Shown here: positions 26,651 to 36,319 of the stretch, in pieces
How positions within the stretch are numbered: the first letter of the stretch is position 1
Layout: every line of letters starts with the position of its first letter
Assembly: GCA_032000125.1 (NCBI GenBank)
Contig: DAMALH010000010.1
Span: 47,487-111,486 of the forward strand
Length of the DNA stretch: 64,000 nucleotides
Source: Dryocola sp032000125
GTDB lineage: Bacteria; Pseudomonadota; Gammaproteobacteria; Enterobacterales; Enterobacteriaceae
Reading direction: 5' to 3'
Notes under the pieces: generated by a model
What the model saw: the letters and a program-made list of their open reading frames with translations, nothing else
Databases searched by the model: none
Told to the model about the DNA's origin: nothing
Made by a program: the position numbers and the translations under genes

Positions 26651-27898
26651 ATGAGCTTATTTAGGCGATCAGGGATTTATTTATCATCAAATATTTTAAA
26701 TGCCCTTGTACCATTCCTATTATTACCAGTGCTTACCCGTAACTTGAGTCCTGCTGAGTATGGGCAAATAGCTATGTTTCAGACTATAATAACAGGCCTT
26801 GCTCTGCTTGTTGGTTTGAATACAATAGGTGCTGCTAATAGAAAGTTTTATGATGGAGATTGTTCTTCTCTACCTGTTTATAATGGAGCATGCCTACATA
26901 TATTATTTATATCAACGTTGTTGATAGGAATTGCCTCTTACTTTTTAGCTGATGCATTTAGTTTATGGTTAAATATACCAATCCCTTGGATATATCTAGC
27001 TTTGACTATTGCATTTGCAAATTTCATTATACAACTTCGACTTGGACAGTGGCAGGTTCGAGAGCACGCATTAAAATTTGGTGCCATGCAAGTCAGTCAA
27101 AGTATCTTGAATTTTATTTCTTCAATTATCCTTGTGGTTATATTTAAACATGGGGCTCAAGGTCGGGTTGATGCAATTCTTGCAACCACAGTAATATATG
27201 CACTTTTGAGTATTTGTTTGCTTTATAAAAATAAGTTGATTAAGTTGACGGTAATCCGTAAAGATTACATAGCGGATGCTTTATCATTCGGGCTTCCTTT
27301 AGTACCTCATGTGGTTGGTATCTTTTTCCTAAGTTCGCTTGATCGCTTTTTTATAAATAAACATCTGGGCATCTCTGAAGCAGGGATATATATGTTTGCT
27401 GTGCAACTGAGCCTTGGAGTAGCTGTTGTATTTGACGCAATAAACAAGGCTATGATTACTTGGCTGTTTAGTAGCTTGGCTAATAATAAGGTTGAACAAT
27501 TAAAACGTGTTGTAAAGCTTACATACCTTTTCTTTGGGGTTATATTTTTGTTTGGTTGTTTTTCTTTTGTTATAGGGCCTTGGGTTGTAAGGTTAATTGG
27601 TGGTCATAAGTTCGAAGAGGCGACAGAAGTTATTGGGTGGCTATGTCTTGGCCAATGCTTCGGTGGGATGTATCTTATGGTTACTAACTACCTTTTTTAC
27701 GCAAAGCGTACTGGGCGTTTATCGCTTGTTACAGTATCTACTGGAATATTTAATATAATTTTAATGCTCATACTTATCCCAATTAATGGCATCGTAGGCG
27801 TAGCTATGTCCTTCTCTTTATCAATGTGCATCCGTTTTTTTGCCACATGGTGGTTAACATCAAGATTGCATTTAGTGTCATGGAAAATTTTTCAATAA
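26651..27898 (+). CDS. wzx: Wzx, O-unit flippase
   Basis: This 415-residue integral membrane protein of the MOP polysaccharide transporter family has about twelve hydrophobic segments. The N-terminal pattern (SLFRRSGIYLSSNILNALVPF then LLPVLTRNLSPAEYGQ) is typical of Wzx. It exports the lipid-linked O-unit to the periplasm. An in-frame TTG lies upstream, but the ATG at 26651 starts the family pattern; no strong ribosome site is visible. The DNA is AT-rich compared with the backbone. Confidence 0.85.
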   Translation: MSLFRRSGIYLSSNILNALVPFLLLPVLTRNLSPAEYGQIAMFQTIITGLALLVGLNTIGAANRKFYDGDCSSLPVYNGACLHILFISTLLIGIASYFLADAFSLWLNIPIPWIYLALTIAFANFIIQLRLGQWQVREHALKFGAMQVSQSILNFISSIILVVIFKHGAQGRVDAILATTVIYALLSICLLYKNKLIKLTVIRKDYIADALSFGLPLVPHVVGIFFLSSLDRFFINKHLGISEAGIYMFAVQLSLGVAVVFDAINKAMITWLFSSLANNKVEQLKRVVKLTYLFFGVIFLFGCFSFVIGPWVVRLIGGHKFEEATEVIGWLCLGQCFGGMYLMVTNYLFYAKRTGRLSLVTVSTGIFNIILMLILIPINGIVGVAMSFSLSMCIRFFATWWLTSRLHLVSWKIFQ

Positions 27899-28068
27899 AA
27901 TAGCTAGGAGTTTTTATCTCATGGGTTTTTGTAACCTTTATCAGTATGATTGTGCTGCATTATAAATTTGCACGATGTATATATGTTAACTTCAAATATT
28001 AATTTGTGATTATTTAATCGAAACGTGCGAGCTGTTGTATATTTAAAGAATAATGAAGGATAAATCCG

Positions 28069-29409
28069 GTGAATGTAAGCAAGTTTGCATTTTCAAGAAT
28101 AATAATGTTATTCATTGCATCATTATTGTTAATGCTCAATTATTTGGGCAATGATGTTAATTTTTTTGGTTTGCTTTTATTGCTTGTATATTTATATTCT
28201 ATCTTCGTATATCGGCCCATAGAATATGCTAATAATCTTCTTTTCTTTATCATATTAATTCCTATGTTAGTGGGAGGTGCATTGGTTGAAGGTGGGACAT
28301 ATCTATTTGAGATCGATAAATACTCTTATTGGAATGGAACATTTATTATAAATCTGTTTTTTTCGATGATATTTGTTGAATTTTTAATTTATCCAATAAA
28401 ATCGTCGGGCACGAAAATTACTTTAACATTTAGTCGGCGTATATTTGATTGTTTAATCGTATGTATGTTAATTGTGTTATATGGGACTTTTCTGAAAACT
28501 GGTATTCCATTATTTAATAATATACATAGATCTATATATTTTGGTTCCATTGTTCCTGATTATGTTAATTTTATCAAGGGGCGATTGAGTTTTGTATGTT
28601 TAGCTTTAGGTTACTATTATTTCAATTATAGGTCTAAAAAATATTTATTCTATTTCTTTCTTATAGTGATTTATCATATTCTCTGCTCTATAAAGGGGGG
28701 GGAATTATTAATTGTGATATATTCATTCAGTCTCCCTATTACATTATTTTATACTGCAGGTAAAAATTTAGTAGATACTAAAAAATTAAATAAGAGAATT
28801 CGCTCTTCACTATTATTACTCATCTTTGGTGTGTTTAGTATTATATTTATTAATTATAAAACTGTTGAAAATTACGATGTAAAAACGACAGCGCTTGAAA
28901 AGATCCAAAAACGTGTCGAATCAGCAGGACAGATTTGGTGGATGATAAATGATAATAATCAAGTCCCTGAAAAGTTTCGTTGGGATCTATTCCTTAATAA
29001 TTTTAATGAAAATGGTGATAAGTATGAGCGTGGCATGAACCAATTGATGAATGTTGTTACTCCTCCAAAATATTTAAATGCATGGCGTTCTAATGATTCC
29101 CGAGGGCAAAGTTTGGCTAATGGTTTTCCTGCTATAGGATATTATTATTTTGGTTATACAGGAATTGTTTTATTGATATTAATAGTCGGTTGCATAATAG
29201 TCTTAATTAAGAAGGATATATTAGCAACGTTTGAAAGTGGTGATGTTTTGTCATTTTTATTTTTAGGTCCTCTGTTAGAAGTAATCATTAGAGTTACTGC
29301 TCAAGGTGATATAAATCTACTCTTTGAAAAAAGGACCTTTGCAATAATAATTGCCTACATATTATATAGTGTACTAAAACGTTTAAATTTTAGGTCAAAG
29401 CATATATGA
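28069..29409 (+). CDS. wzy: Wzy, O-antigen polymerase
   Basis: This 446-residue protein has about ten to twelve hydrophobic segments and a large hydrophilic loop around residues 270-345, the layout of Wzy polymerases. No catalytic motif is recognisable, as is usual for this family, so the name rests on topology and on position next to wzx. The start is GTG with GAAGGA nine bases before it. It overlaps the next gene by four bases. Confidence 0.8.
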   Translation: MNVSKFAFSRIIMLFIASLLLMLNYLGNDVNFFGLLLLLVYLYSIFVYRPIEYANNLLFFIILIPMLVGGALVEGGTYLFEIDKYSYWNGTFIINLFFSMIFVEFLIYPIKSSGTKITLTFSRRIFDCLIVCMLIVLYGTFLKTGIPLFNNIHRSIYFGSIVPDYVNFIKGRLSFVCLALGYYYFNYRSKKYLFYFFLIVIYHILCSIKGGELLIVIYSFSLPITLFYTAGKNLVDTKKLNKRIRSSLLLLIFGVFSIIFINYKTVENYDVKTTALEKIQKRVESAGQIWWMINDNNQVPEKFRWDLFLNNFNENGDKYERGMNQLMNVVTPPKYLNAWRSNDSRGQSLANGFPAIGYYYFGYTGIVLLILIVGCIIVLIKKDILATFESGDVLSFLFLGPLLEVIIRVTAQGDINLLFEKRTFAIIIAYILYSVLKRLNFRSKHI

Positions 29410-30380
29410 AATTGAATTATTATTTTTTATGGAGTTATAACAAAATTCCGTTTGTTTACTCTATAATGAATTCGAATGAAAAGAATATTTTAATAATTAA
29501 CATTCGTGACTCTATTGATCTTGAGAATAAACTATCCAACTTATGTGAATTAGAAAATATTGAGCAAGTTGTTTTAATAAAAAATAATATTAAGGAATAT
29601 ATATTAAACATACTATATCGTATTTTTATATACCCTTTCAAAGTTAAAAAAGACAACATTACTTTTTACTTGGATGGTTGTTTTGGCCGTTACCCTATAT
29701 TTTTAGCTAACCTCGGAGTGCCCGATGATGTAAAATTCTACGAAGAGGGGGAAGGTACTTACCATAAAGATGTGCTTTTTAAAAAAAAGGCTAATAATAA
29801 TTTTAAATATAAAGTCAATGAATTTATTAAAAGAGTTTTATTTGTCGGGAAAAATTCCATTGAAAATATAACTTGTTTTTATATTAGAGATAAACAGCGA
29901 CTGTTAGATTCTTTTACTCAACAAGGGTTCAGGAATATTGATTTTGAAATTAAAGAAATAGATGACGTTGAGTGTATCAGAAGAATATCAAATTCAGATA
30001 AAGATCTGTTGAAGAAAATATTTTTTGATGGTTTCTCATGTGATTTTTCGTTAGCAGCTGATGAAAAACGAGCAATAGTGTTAACGCAACCGACATATTT
30101 ATATGGACTACACACTAAAGAAGAGCTTGCTGCTATTTTTAATTCCAGAATTGAATCCTTAAAAAAGGATAACTATAAGGTGTATCTAAAACTACACCCA
30201 ATCGAACATGAAGATATATATTTAACTCAAGATGTGCACAGATTAAACGGGAATTTTCCTTTTGAATTGCTATCTTTATTCGACGTGGTTTTTGATAAAG
30301 GATTAACATTTAACTCAACAGCTATTAACTCTACGTTAATAAAAGAAAAATGGCTTATCCAAGATGAGCTTTCGGAGTGA
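29406..30380 (+). CDS. Candidate CMP-nonulosonate glycosyltransferase (sialyltransferase-like motifs)
   Basis: This 324-residue soluble protein has no strong resemblance to common O-antigen transferases. It carries YEEGEGTY (acidic pair then Gly, residues 113-117), KLHP (His-Pro at 264-265) and FNST (302-305) in that order and spacing. This is the pattern of bacterial sialyltransferases of families GT52 and GT38, which use CMP-sialic acid. Since the locus makes a CMP-nonulosonate, this is the best candidate for its transferase. It starts inside the end of wzy. The assignment is inference from motifs and context. Confidence 0.6.
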   Translation: MKLNYYFLWSYNKIPFVYSIMNSNEKNILIINIRDSIDLENKLSNLCELENIEQVVLIKNNIKEYILNILYRIFIYPFKVKKDNITFYLDGCFGRYPIFLANLGVPDDVKFYEEGEGTYHKDVLFKKKANNNFKYKVNEFIKRVLFVGKNSIENITCFYIRDKQRLLDSFTQQGFRNIDFEIKEIDDVECIRRISNSDKDLLKKIFFDGFSCDFSLAADEKRAIVLTQPTYLYGLHTKEELAAIFNSRIESLKKDNYKVYLKLHPIEHEDIYLTQDVHRLNGNFPFELLSLFDVVFDKGLTFNSTAINSTLIKEKWLIQDELSE

Positions 30381-30519
30381 TTTATGCAGAACTCTATGTT
30401 AATTGAATTGGTTTTTATCATATGAATCTTAGTTTCGTGTGTATATTGATATTAAATTTAACAGGAAGGTATATTGGATAAAATACTTGGTATTAAAAAG
30501 TTAAAGTTGTGGGGGTGAA

Positions 30520-31596
30520 ATGAAAGTTGCAATGATATTGCCTAGTCTTGAAAAAAGCGGACCTGGTATTCATGTCGAAGCATTGTCTAGAGCACTTACT
30601 GAATTAGGGTGTTATATTGAGATATTTTATCTCCGTAGCTGCAAAAAAAAATGCTTACACTTTGATTTTATCAGATGTTCAAAATTTTCCTTCACTTTAG
30701 AAAATATTAAACTCTTGTCAAAGTTTGATGTAATACATACACATGGATTTTATCCTGACTTATATGGGGTTATACTGTCAAAAATATTTATTAATTCAAT
30801 CCATGTGTCGACTATGCATAATTTCTTAGAGAGCGACTTGTCTAGTCGTTACAATGGATGGCAAAAACACCTATATATTTTTTTGTGGGTTAGTGTCATA
30901 AAAAACATTTCCTATAAAGTGGTTTTTACGTATATTGCAAAAAAATATTATCAAAGTTTAGTAGGTGGTAAGGTGGATGTTATTGGCAGTGGCATTGATG
31001 TTTACTCAGCATTAAGTGGCATATCTAACAAAGCATGTTTAGAACCGCAAATTATTGAGAGCTTGACTAAATTAAGAAAAAATAAAAAAATATTAGGTTC
31101 AACATCAATTATAACTGAGATTAAGAGTCTTGATCTCATAATTAGAGCTTTACCTAACTTACCTGATTATGCAGCTGTTTTTGTCGGAGGAGGCACTTTA
31201 GAACATAAGTTAATTTCTATGGCAAAAGAGTTGGGAGTGTCTGACCGCTGCCTCTTTATTGGCTTTACTGATAATCCGCTTCCTTATCTTTCTTTCTTTG
31301 ATATTTATGCTATGCCCAGTAAAAGTGAATCTTTTGGACTTAGCCTTTTCGAAGCGATAGCAGCAAAACTTCCAATAATATGTCGTGACCTTCCTGTATT
31401 TGAAGAATTATTGTCGGATGCCGGACTTAATAAATTTGATGGTTCTCTTTTTGGGTTTGTTAATACTGTTAAAAATATAACAAAAAATGAGCATAATTTT
31501 ACTGAGTTTGCATTCGAAAAATTATTGGGTAGATATGATATGAAAAAAGTGGCTTGCAACTATCATGATTTTTATCGGAGAATTTTGAATAAATGA
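30520..31596 (+). CDS. Family 4 glycosyltransferase of the O-unit
   Basis: This is a 358-residue GT-B fold transferase. The N-terminus PSLEKSGPGIHVEALSRAL and the C-terminal KSESFGLSLFEAIAAKLPIIC motif with the E-x7-E pattern place it in GT4. A strong GGGGGTGA site precedes the ATG after a 139-base AT-rich gap. Its stop overlaps the next start. The sugar specificity cannot be read from sequence. Confidence 0.82.
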   Translation: MKVAMILPSLEKSGPGIHVEALSRALTELGCYIEIFYLRSCKKKCLHFDFIRCSKFSFTLENIKLLSKFDVIHTHGFYPDLYGVILSKIFINSIHVSTMHNFLESDLSSRYNGWQKHLYIFLWVSVIKNISYKVVFTYIAKKYYQSLVGGKVDVIGSGIDVYSALSGISNKACLEPQIIESLTKLRKNKKILGSTSIITEIKSLDLIIRALPNLPDYAAVFVGGGTLEHKLISMAKELGVSDRCLFIGFTDNPLPYLSFFDIYAMPSKSESFGLSLFEAIAAKLPIICRDLPVFEELLSDAGLNKFDGSLFGFVNTVKNITKNEHNFTEFAFEKLLGRYDMKKVACNYHDFYRRILNK

Positions 31597-32402
31597 TAGA
31601 GTTTAGTGTGTTGATGTCACTCTATATCAAGGAAAATCCATTATATTTGGACCTATGCCTTGAAAGCTTATCGAAGCAAACATTTAAAGCGAATGAAATA
31701 GTGGTGGTTCTTGATGGGCCAATTACAAAAGAATTGAATGATGTTCTAATTAAATGGATGAGTGTATTGCCACTTAGAATCTATCCTCTTTCAAAGAATG
31801 TTGGTTTGGGCGAAGCTCTCAATTATGGGCTCGGCAAATGCAGCTTTAATTTGATTGCTCGAATGGATACCGACGATATTTGTCATTATAATCGCTTTGA
31901 ATTACAACTTAATGAATTTAAAGATACGCCAACGCTTGCTTTGCTTGGCAGTGCTATTAGTGAATTTGAAAACGATGTATCTAATATTACAGGGATAAGA
32001 AACGTACCATTACATCACAAAGATATCTTATCAAGCGCAAAAACACGAAACCCTTTCAATCATATGACGGTAATGTATAAAAAAGATGTCATATGTAAGG
32101 TCGGTGGCTATATGCACCATCATTTAATGGAAGACTATAACTTATGGTTAAGGCTGTTAAGTGAGAATTATTTAACAAAAAACCTACCCGATTTGCTTGT
32201 ATCAGCACGAACAGGTACCGCTATGCTTTCGAGAAGGCGAGGTTTGCGCTATATACAAAGTGAATATGTTTTAGCTAACTTGAAATTTAAACTTGGTTTT
32301 CAGGGGAGAGTACAGGCAGCCTCAACTTTTTTGATAAGATGTTTACCACGGCTTATTCCGATATTCATGCTCGGAAAAATTTACAAGTTGCTTCGTAAAT
32401 AA
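31593..32402 (+). CDS. Family 2 glycosyltransferase of the O-unit
   Basis: This is a 269-residue GT-A fold enzyme. FSVLMSLYIKENP at the N-terminus, VVVLDGP and ARMDTDDIC (the DxD-type nucleotide site, about residues 90-98) are typical, followed by EDYNLWLRLL. It is the last gene of the serotype-specific block and overlaps the GT4 gene by four bases. The sugar is unknown. Confidence 0.85.
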   Translation: MIEFSVLMSLYIKENPLYLDLCLESLSKQTFKANEIVVVLDGPITKELNDVLIKWMSVLPLRIYPLSKNVGLGEALNYGLGKCSFNLIARMDTDDICHYNRFELQLNEFKDTPTLALLGSAISEFENDVSNITGIRNVPLHHKDILSSAKTRNPFNHMTVMYKKDVICKVGGYMHHHLMEDYNLWLRLLSENYLTKNLPDLLVSARTGTAMLSRRRGLRYIQSEYVLANLKFKLGFQGRVQAASTFLIRCLPRLIPIFMLGKIYKLLRK

Positions 32403-32608
32403 TTTGAGTTGATCTTCTGCTTTTTCGCCTTAATTTTTTCTATTGTGAGGTCTTACTAAAACGAAGTTCTACGGATGATTTTACTACCTTAATTATTACC
32501 GGAATATGAAAACAAATCTTTGTCATCCCATTTAATGATGGGGTAACATCACAGCCCCATTTCAAGCCGCACATACGTCGCGGTGACCAAACCTGACAGG
32601 AGTATGTA

Positions 32609-34021
32609 ATGTCCAAACAGCAGATCGGCGTCGTTGGTATGGCCGTGATGGGGCGCAACCTGGCGCTCAACATCGAAAGTCGTGGCTATACCGTTTCCGT
32701 GTTTAACCGCTCCGGTGACAAGACTGAAGAAGTCATCGCTGAGAACCCGGGCAAGAAGCTGGTTCCTTACTATACGGTTCAGGAGTTTGTAGAATCCCTC
32801 GAAACTCCGCGTCGTATTCTGTTGATGGTTAAGGCAGGTGAGGCTACGGACAAAACCATCGATTCCCTCAAGCCATACCTTGAGAAGGGCGATATCCTGA
32901 TCGATGGCGGTAACACTTTCTTCCTGGATACCATTCGTCGTAACCGTGAACTGTCTGCGGAAGGCTTTAACTTTATCGGTACCGGCGTTTCTGGTGGCGA
33001 AGAGGGCGCGTTGAAAGGCCCATCCATCATGCCTGGCGGTCAGAAAGAAGCTTATGAACTGGTTGCACCCATTCTTAAGCAAATCGCAGCGGTTGCCGAA
33101 GATGGCGAACCATGCGTGACCTATATCGGTGCGGATGGCGCAGGTCACTACGTGAAGATGGTTCACAACGGCATCGAATACGGCGACATGCAGTTAATTG
33201 CCGAAGCCTATGCGCTGCTTAAAGGCGGCCTGAATCTTTCCAACGAAGAACTGGCAGCTACCTTTACCGAATGGAATAAAGGTGAGCTGAGCAGCTACCT
33301 CATCGACATCACCAAAGACATCTTCACTAAAAAAGATGAAGAAGGTAAATATCTGGTTGATGTGATTCTTGATGAAGCCGCTAACAAAGGTACCGGCAAA
33401 TGGACCAGCCAGAGCTCTCTGGATCTTGGTGAGCCCCTGTCTCTTATCACCGAGTCAGTGTTTGCGCGCTATATTTCTTCACTGAAAGCGCAGCGTGTCG
33501 CAGCGTCTAAAGTGCTGAGCGGTCCGCAGGCTAAAGCATTTACCGGCGATAAAACCGAGTTCGCTGAAAAAGTTCGTCGTGCGTTGTATCTGGGCAAAAT
33601 CGTCTCCTACGCGCAGGGCTTCTCCCAGCTACGCGCTGCCTCAGAAGAGAACAACTGGGATCTGAACTACGGTGAGATTGCAAAAATCTTCCGTGCTGGC
33701 TGCATTATCCGTGCTCAGTTCCTGCAGAAAATCACCGATGCTTATGCAGAAAACCCGGCCATCGCAAACCTGCTGCTGGCGCCGTACTTTAAGAAAATTG
33801 CGGACGAATATCAGCAAGCGCTGCGTGATGTGGTTTCTTATGCGGTGCAGAACGGTATCCCAACGCCTACTTTCTCCGCGGCTATCTCTTACTACGATAG
33901 CTATCGCTCAGCGGTTCTGCCTGCAAACCTGATCCAGGCGCAGCGCGACTACTTTGGCGCGCACACTTATAAGCGTACGGACAAAGAAGGCGTATTCCAT
34001 ACCGAGTGGATGGAAAAATAA
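32609..34021 (+). CDS. gnd: 6-phosphogluconate dehydrogenase, decarboxylating
   Basis: This enzyme of the oxidative pentose phosphate pathway converts 6-phosphogluconate to ribulose-5-phosphate with NADP. VVGMAVMGRNLALNIESRG is the cofactor fold and GTGVSGGEEGALKGPSIMPGG is the substrate site. It is 470 residues, near E. coli (468). It forms the classic right border of enteric O-antigen loci and recombines with them. The 206-base leader has GATGGGG and CCCCAT arms that can pair before the ribosome site. Confidence 0.97.
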   Translation: MSKQQIGVVGMAVMGRNLALNIESRGYTVSVFNRSGDKTEEVIAENPGKKLVPYYTVQEFVESLETPRRILLMVKAGEATDKTIDSLKPYLEKGDILIDGGNTFFLDTIRRNRELSAEGFNFIGTGVSGGEEGALKGPSIMPGGQKEAYELVAPILKQIAAVAEDGEPCVTYIGADGAGHYVKMVHNGIEYGDMQLIAEAYALLKGGLNLSNEELAATFTEWNKGELSSYLIDITKDIFTKKDEEGKYLVDVILDEAANKGTGKWTSQSSLDLGEPLSLITESVFARYISSLKAQRVAASKVLSGPQAKAFTGDKTEFAEKVRRALYLGKIVSYAQGFSQLRAASEENNWDLNYGEIAKIFRAGCIIRAQFLQKITDAYAENPAIANLLLAPYFKKIADEYQQALRDVVSYAVQNGIPTPTFSAAISYYDSYRSAVLPANLIQAQRDYFGAHTYKRTDKEGVFHTEWMEK

Positions 34022-34049
34022 ATTTTTCAGAAGGTTATAGCGTAAACTG

Positions 34050-34083
34050 AAACCAGTGGGAGTTGCTCCCCACTGGTTTTTTC
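34050..34083 (+). terminator. gnd terminator
   Basis: ACCAGTGGG pairs with CCCACTGGT (the right arm carries an extra C) over a short loop, followed by a T-rich run. Confidence 0.85.
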
Positions 34084-34171
34084 TTTTTAAACTATGTGGT
34101 TAAATTTGCTTTTGACTTCCTGCCGCTAGCAGCGCGGACAGGATATGCAGATTTGAATCGTTTGAGGCTTT

Positions 34172-35236
34172 ATGAAAATTATTGTAACGGGCGGTGCAGG
34201 CTTCATCGGTTCTGCCGTAGTTCGCCACATTATTGACGCAACCAGTGACGAAGTTTTGGTCATTGATAAACTGACCTATGCCGGAAATATCGACTCACTC
34301 GCACCTGTTGCCGGCAGCGCTCGTTACTCATTTAGCCAGATTGATATCTGTGACAGGGCTGCGCTAGACAGGGCTTTCGAGGCGTTTCAACCGGATGGGG
34401 TGATGCACCTTGCGGCTGAAAGCCATGTTGATCGATCAATTGATGGCCCGGCGGCCTTTATAGAAACAAACATTGTAGGCACTTACGTTCTGCTGGAAGC
34501 CGCACGACATTACTGGAATAAGCTGGCATCACCGGCCAAAGAAGCCTTTCGCTTCCACCATATTTCTACTGATGAAGTCTATGGTGATCTGCATGATACC
34601 GAGTCGCTGTTTACCGAAACAACGCCCTATGCGCCGAGCAGCCCATACTCCGCATCGAAAGCCTCAAGCGATCACCTGGTTCGAGCCTGGCTGCGTACGT
34701 ACGGCATGCCGACTATCGTGACCAACTGTTCCAACAATTACGGGCCCTATCACTTCCCTGAAAAACTGATTCCTTTAGTTATTCTCAATGCTCTGGAAGG
34801 CAAGCCGTTACCGGTCTACGGCAATGGATGTCAGATCCGTGACTGGCTATACGTAGAAGATCATGCCCGTGCGCTTTACAAGGTACTCACCGAAGGCAAA
34901 CCGGGTGAAACCTACAATATTGGCGGGCATAACGAGCGTAAGAATATTGATGTCGTAAAGACTATTTGCCGCCTGCTGGATGAAATAGTGGCGACTAAGC
35001 CTGCTCAAATTACGCGTTTTGAAGAGTTGATTACGTATGTAACAGACAGACCGGGTCACGATCTACGCTATGCTATTGATGCCTCAAAAATCGAACGTGA
35101 GCTTGGCTGGATACCGAGTGAAACCTTTGAAAGCGGGATCAGAAAAACCGTTGAGTGGTATCTGGCGAATGAGTCATGGTGGCAACGCGTTAAAGATGGT
35201 TCGTATTCCAGGGAACGTTTAGGTCTCAGCAGTTAA
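34172..35236 (+). CDS. rfbB: dTDP-glucose 4,6-dehydratase
   Basis: This is RmlB, which turns dTDP-glucose into dTDP-4-keto-6-deoxyglucose. GGAGFIGSAV, HISTDEVYGD and YSASKASSDH motifs are complete and the length is 354 residues. It lies downstream of the gnd terminator, so it probably has its own promoter. Genes for the next step (rmlC, rmlD or a dTDP-sugar aminotransferase) are not present in this locus, which is unusual. Confidence 0.95.
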   Translation: MKIIVTGGAGFIGSAVVRHIIDATSDEVLVIDKLTYAGNIDSLAPVAGSARYSFSQIDICDRAALDRAFEAFQPDGVMHLAAESHVDRSIDGPAAFIETNIVGTYVLLEAARHYWNKLASPAKEAFRFHHISTDEVYGDLHDTESLFTETTPYAPSSPYSASKASSDHLVRAWLRTYGMPTIVTNCSNNYGPYHFPEKLIPLVILNALEGKPLPVYGNGCQIRDWLYVEDHARALYKVLTEGKPGETYNIGGHNERKNIDVVKTICRLLDEIVATKPAQITRFEELITYVTDRPGHDLRYAIDASKIERELGWIPSETFESGIRKTVEWYLANESWWQRVKDGSYSRERLGLSS

Positions 35237-35257
35237 TTTAGACGATAAGGATTTACT

Positions 35258-36124
35258 ATGAAGGGGATTGTTCTGGCAGGTGGTTCAGGTACGCGGCTCT
35301 ACCCAATCACACGTGGGGTCTCAAAACAACTGTTGCCCATCTATGATAAGCCCATGATTTATTACCCGATCTCGGTGCTTATGCTGGCAGGGATCCGCGA
35401 TATTTTATTGATCACAACGCTTGAGGATCTTCCTTCATTCCAGCGCTTGCTGGGTGACGGTAGCCATTTAGGTATAAACCTGAGCTATGAAATCCAGGCT
35501 CGCCCGGATGGCCTGGCCCAGGCCTTCATCATTGGTGAAGAGTTTATTAATGGTGAGAGCTGTGCGCTGGTGCTGGGAGACAATATTTTCTTCGGGCAGG
35601 GCTTTGGCAGCAAACTTGAGACGGTCGCCAGCCGGCAAAAGGGTGCAACCGTTTTCGGGTATCAGGTGATGTCGCCGCAGCGTTTTGGCGTTGTCGAATT
35701 CGATGAAAATTATCGTGCGCTCTCTATTGAAGAGAAACCTGAAGAACCAAAATCTAACTGGGCGGTGACCGGACTCTATTTTTACGATAATCAGGTCGTC
35801 GATTTAGCCAAACAGGTTAAGCCTTCTGCACGTAACGAGCTTGAGATCACAAGCATTAACCAAATGTATCTTGAGATGGATAACCTTACCGTTGAACTGC
35901 TCGGCCGTGGTTTTGCGTGGCTTGATACCGGCACGCATGACAGCCTGATTGAAGCTTCGCAGTTCGTCCACACCATTGAAAAGCGCCAGGGCTTCAAAGT
36001 CGCCTGTCTCGAAGAAATAGCCTGGCGTAAAGGGTGGCTGACGGCGGAACAGGTGCTTGATAGCGCAAGGGCTATGGAAAAAACGACGTATGGCCAATAC
36101 TTGATGCAACTGGCCGCAAAATGA
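35258..36124 (+). CDS. rfbA: Glucose-1-phosphate thymidylyltransferase
   Basis: This is RmlA, which makes dTDP-glucose from glucose-1-phosphate and dTTP. GGSGTRLYPITRGVSKQLLP and YDKPMIYYP at the N-terminus define the family. It is 288 residues, the normal size. It follows rmlB after 21 bases and ends at a terminator, forming a two-gene unit that feeds no obvious local pathway. Confidence 0.95.
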   Translation: MKGIVLAGGSGTRLYPITRGVSKQLLPIYDKPMIYYPISVLMLAGIRDILLITTLEDLPSFQRLLGDGSHLGINLSYEIQARPDGLAQAFIIGEEFINGESCALVLGDNIFFGQGFGSKLETVASRQKGATVFGYQVMSPQRFGVVEFDENYRALSIEEKPEEPKSNWAVTGLYFYDNQVVDLAKQVKPSARNELEITSINQMYLEMDNLTVELLGRGFAWLDTGTHDSLIEASQFVHTIEKRQGFKVACLEEIAWRKGWLTAEQVLDSARAMEKTTYGQYLMQLAAK

Positions 36125-36213
36125 TTGCCTGTGAAGGCGGCAGGGCGCTTTATTTAGCTTAAATAACGCGCAAATTTTGTTATTTACTTTAAAACCAAAA
36201 CTATATTTTTGCG

Positions 36214-36237
36214 GGCGCTCAACGGGAGCGCCTTTTT
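36214..36237 (+). terminator. rfbA terminator
   Basis: GGCGCTC (36214-36220) pairs with GAGCGCC (36226-36232) over a five-base loop, followed by TTTTT. Confidence 0.8.
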
Positions 36238-36319
36238 GTTTTTTGAGAGGCCCTGACTTTTTTCAAGCATTTCCACACCGCTTACTCGTCTATTTTCAAG
36301 TGGTTTTTTCGGGCTATTC

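Noticed and set aside
30422..30481. A 19-codon frame between the candidate nonulosonate transferase and the GT4 gene
   Set aside because: It is short, AT-rich and without a ribosome site; such frames are expected by chance.
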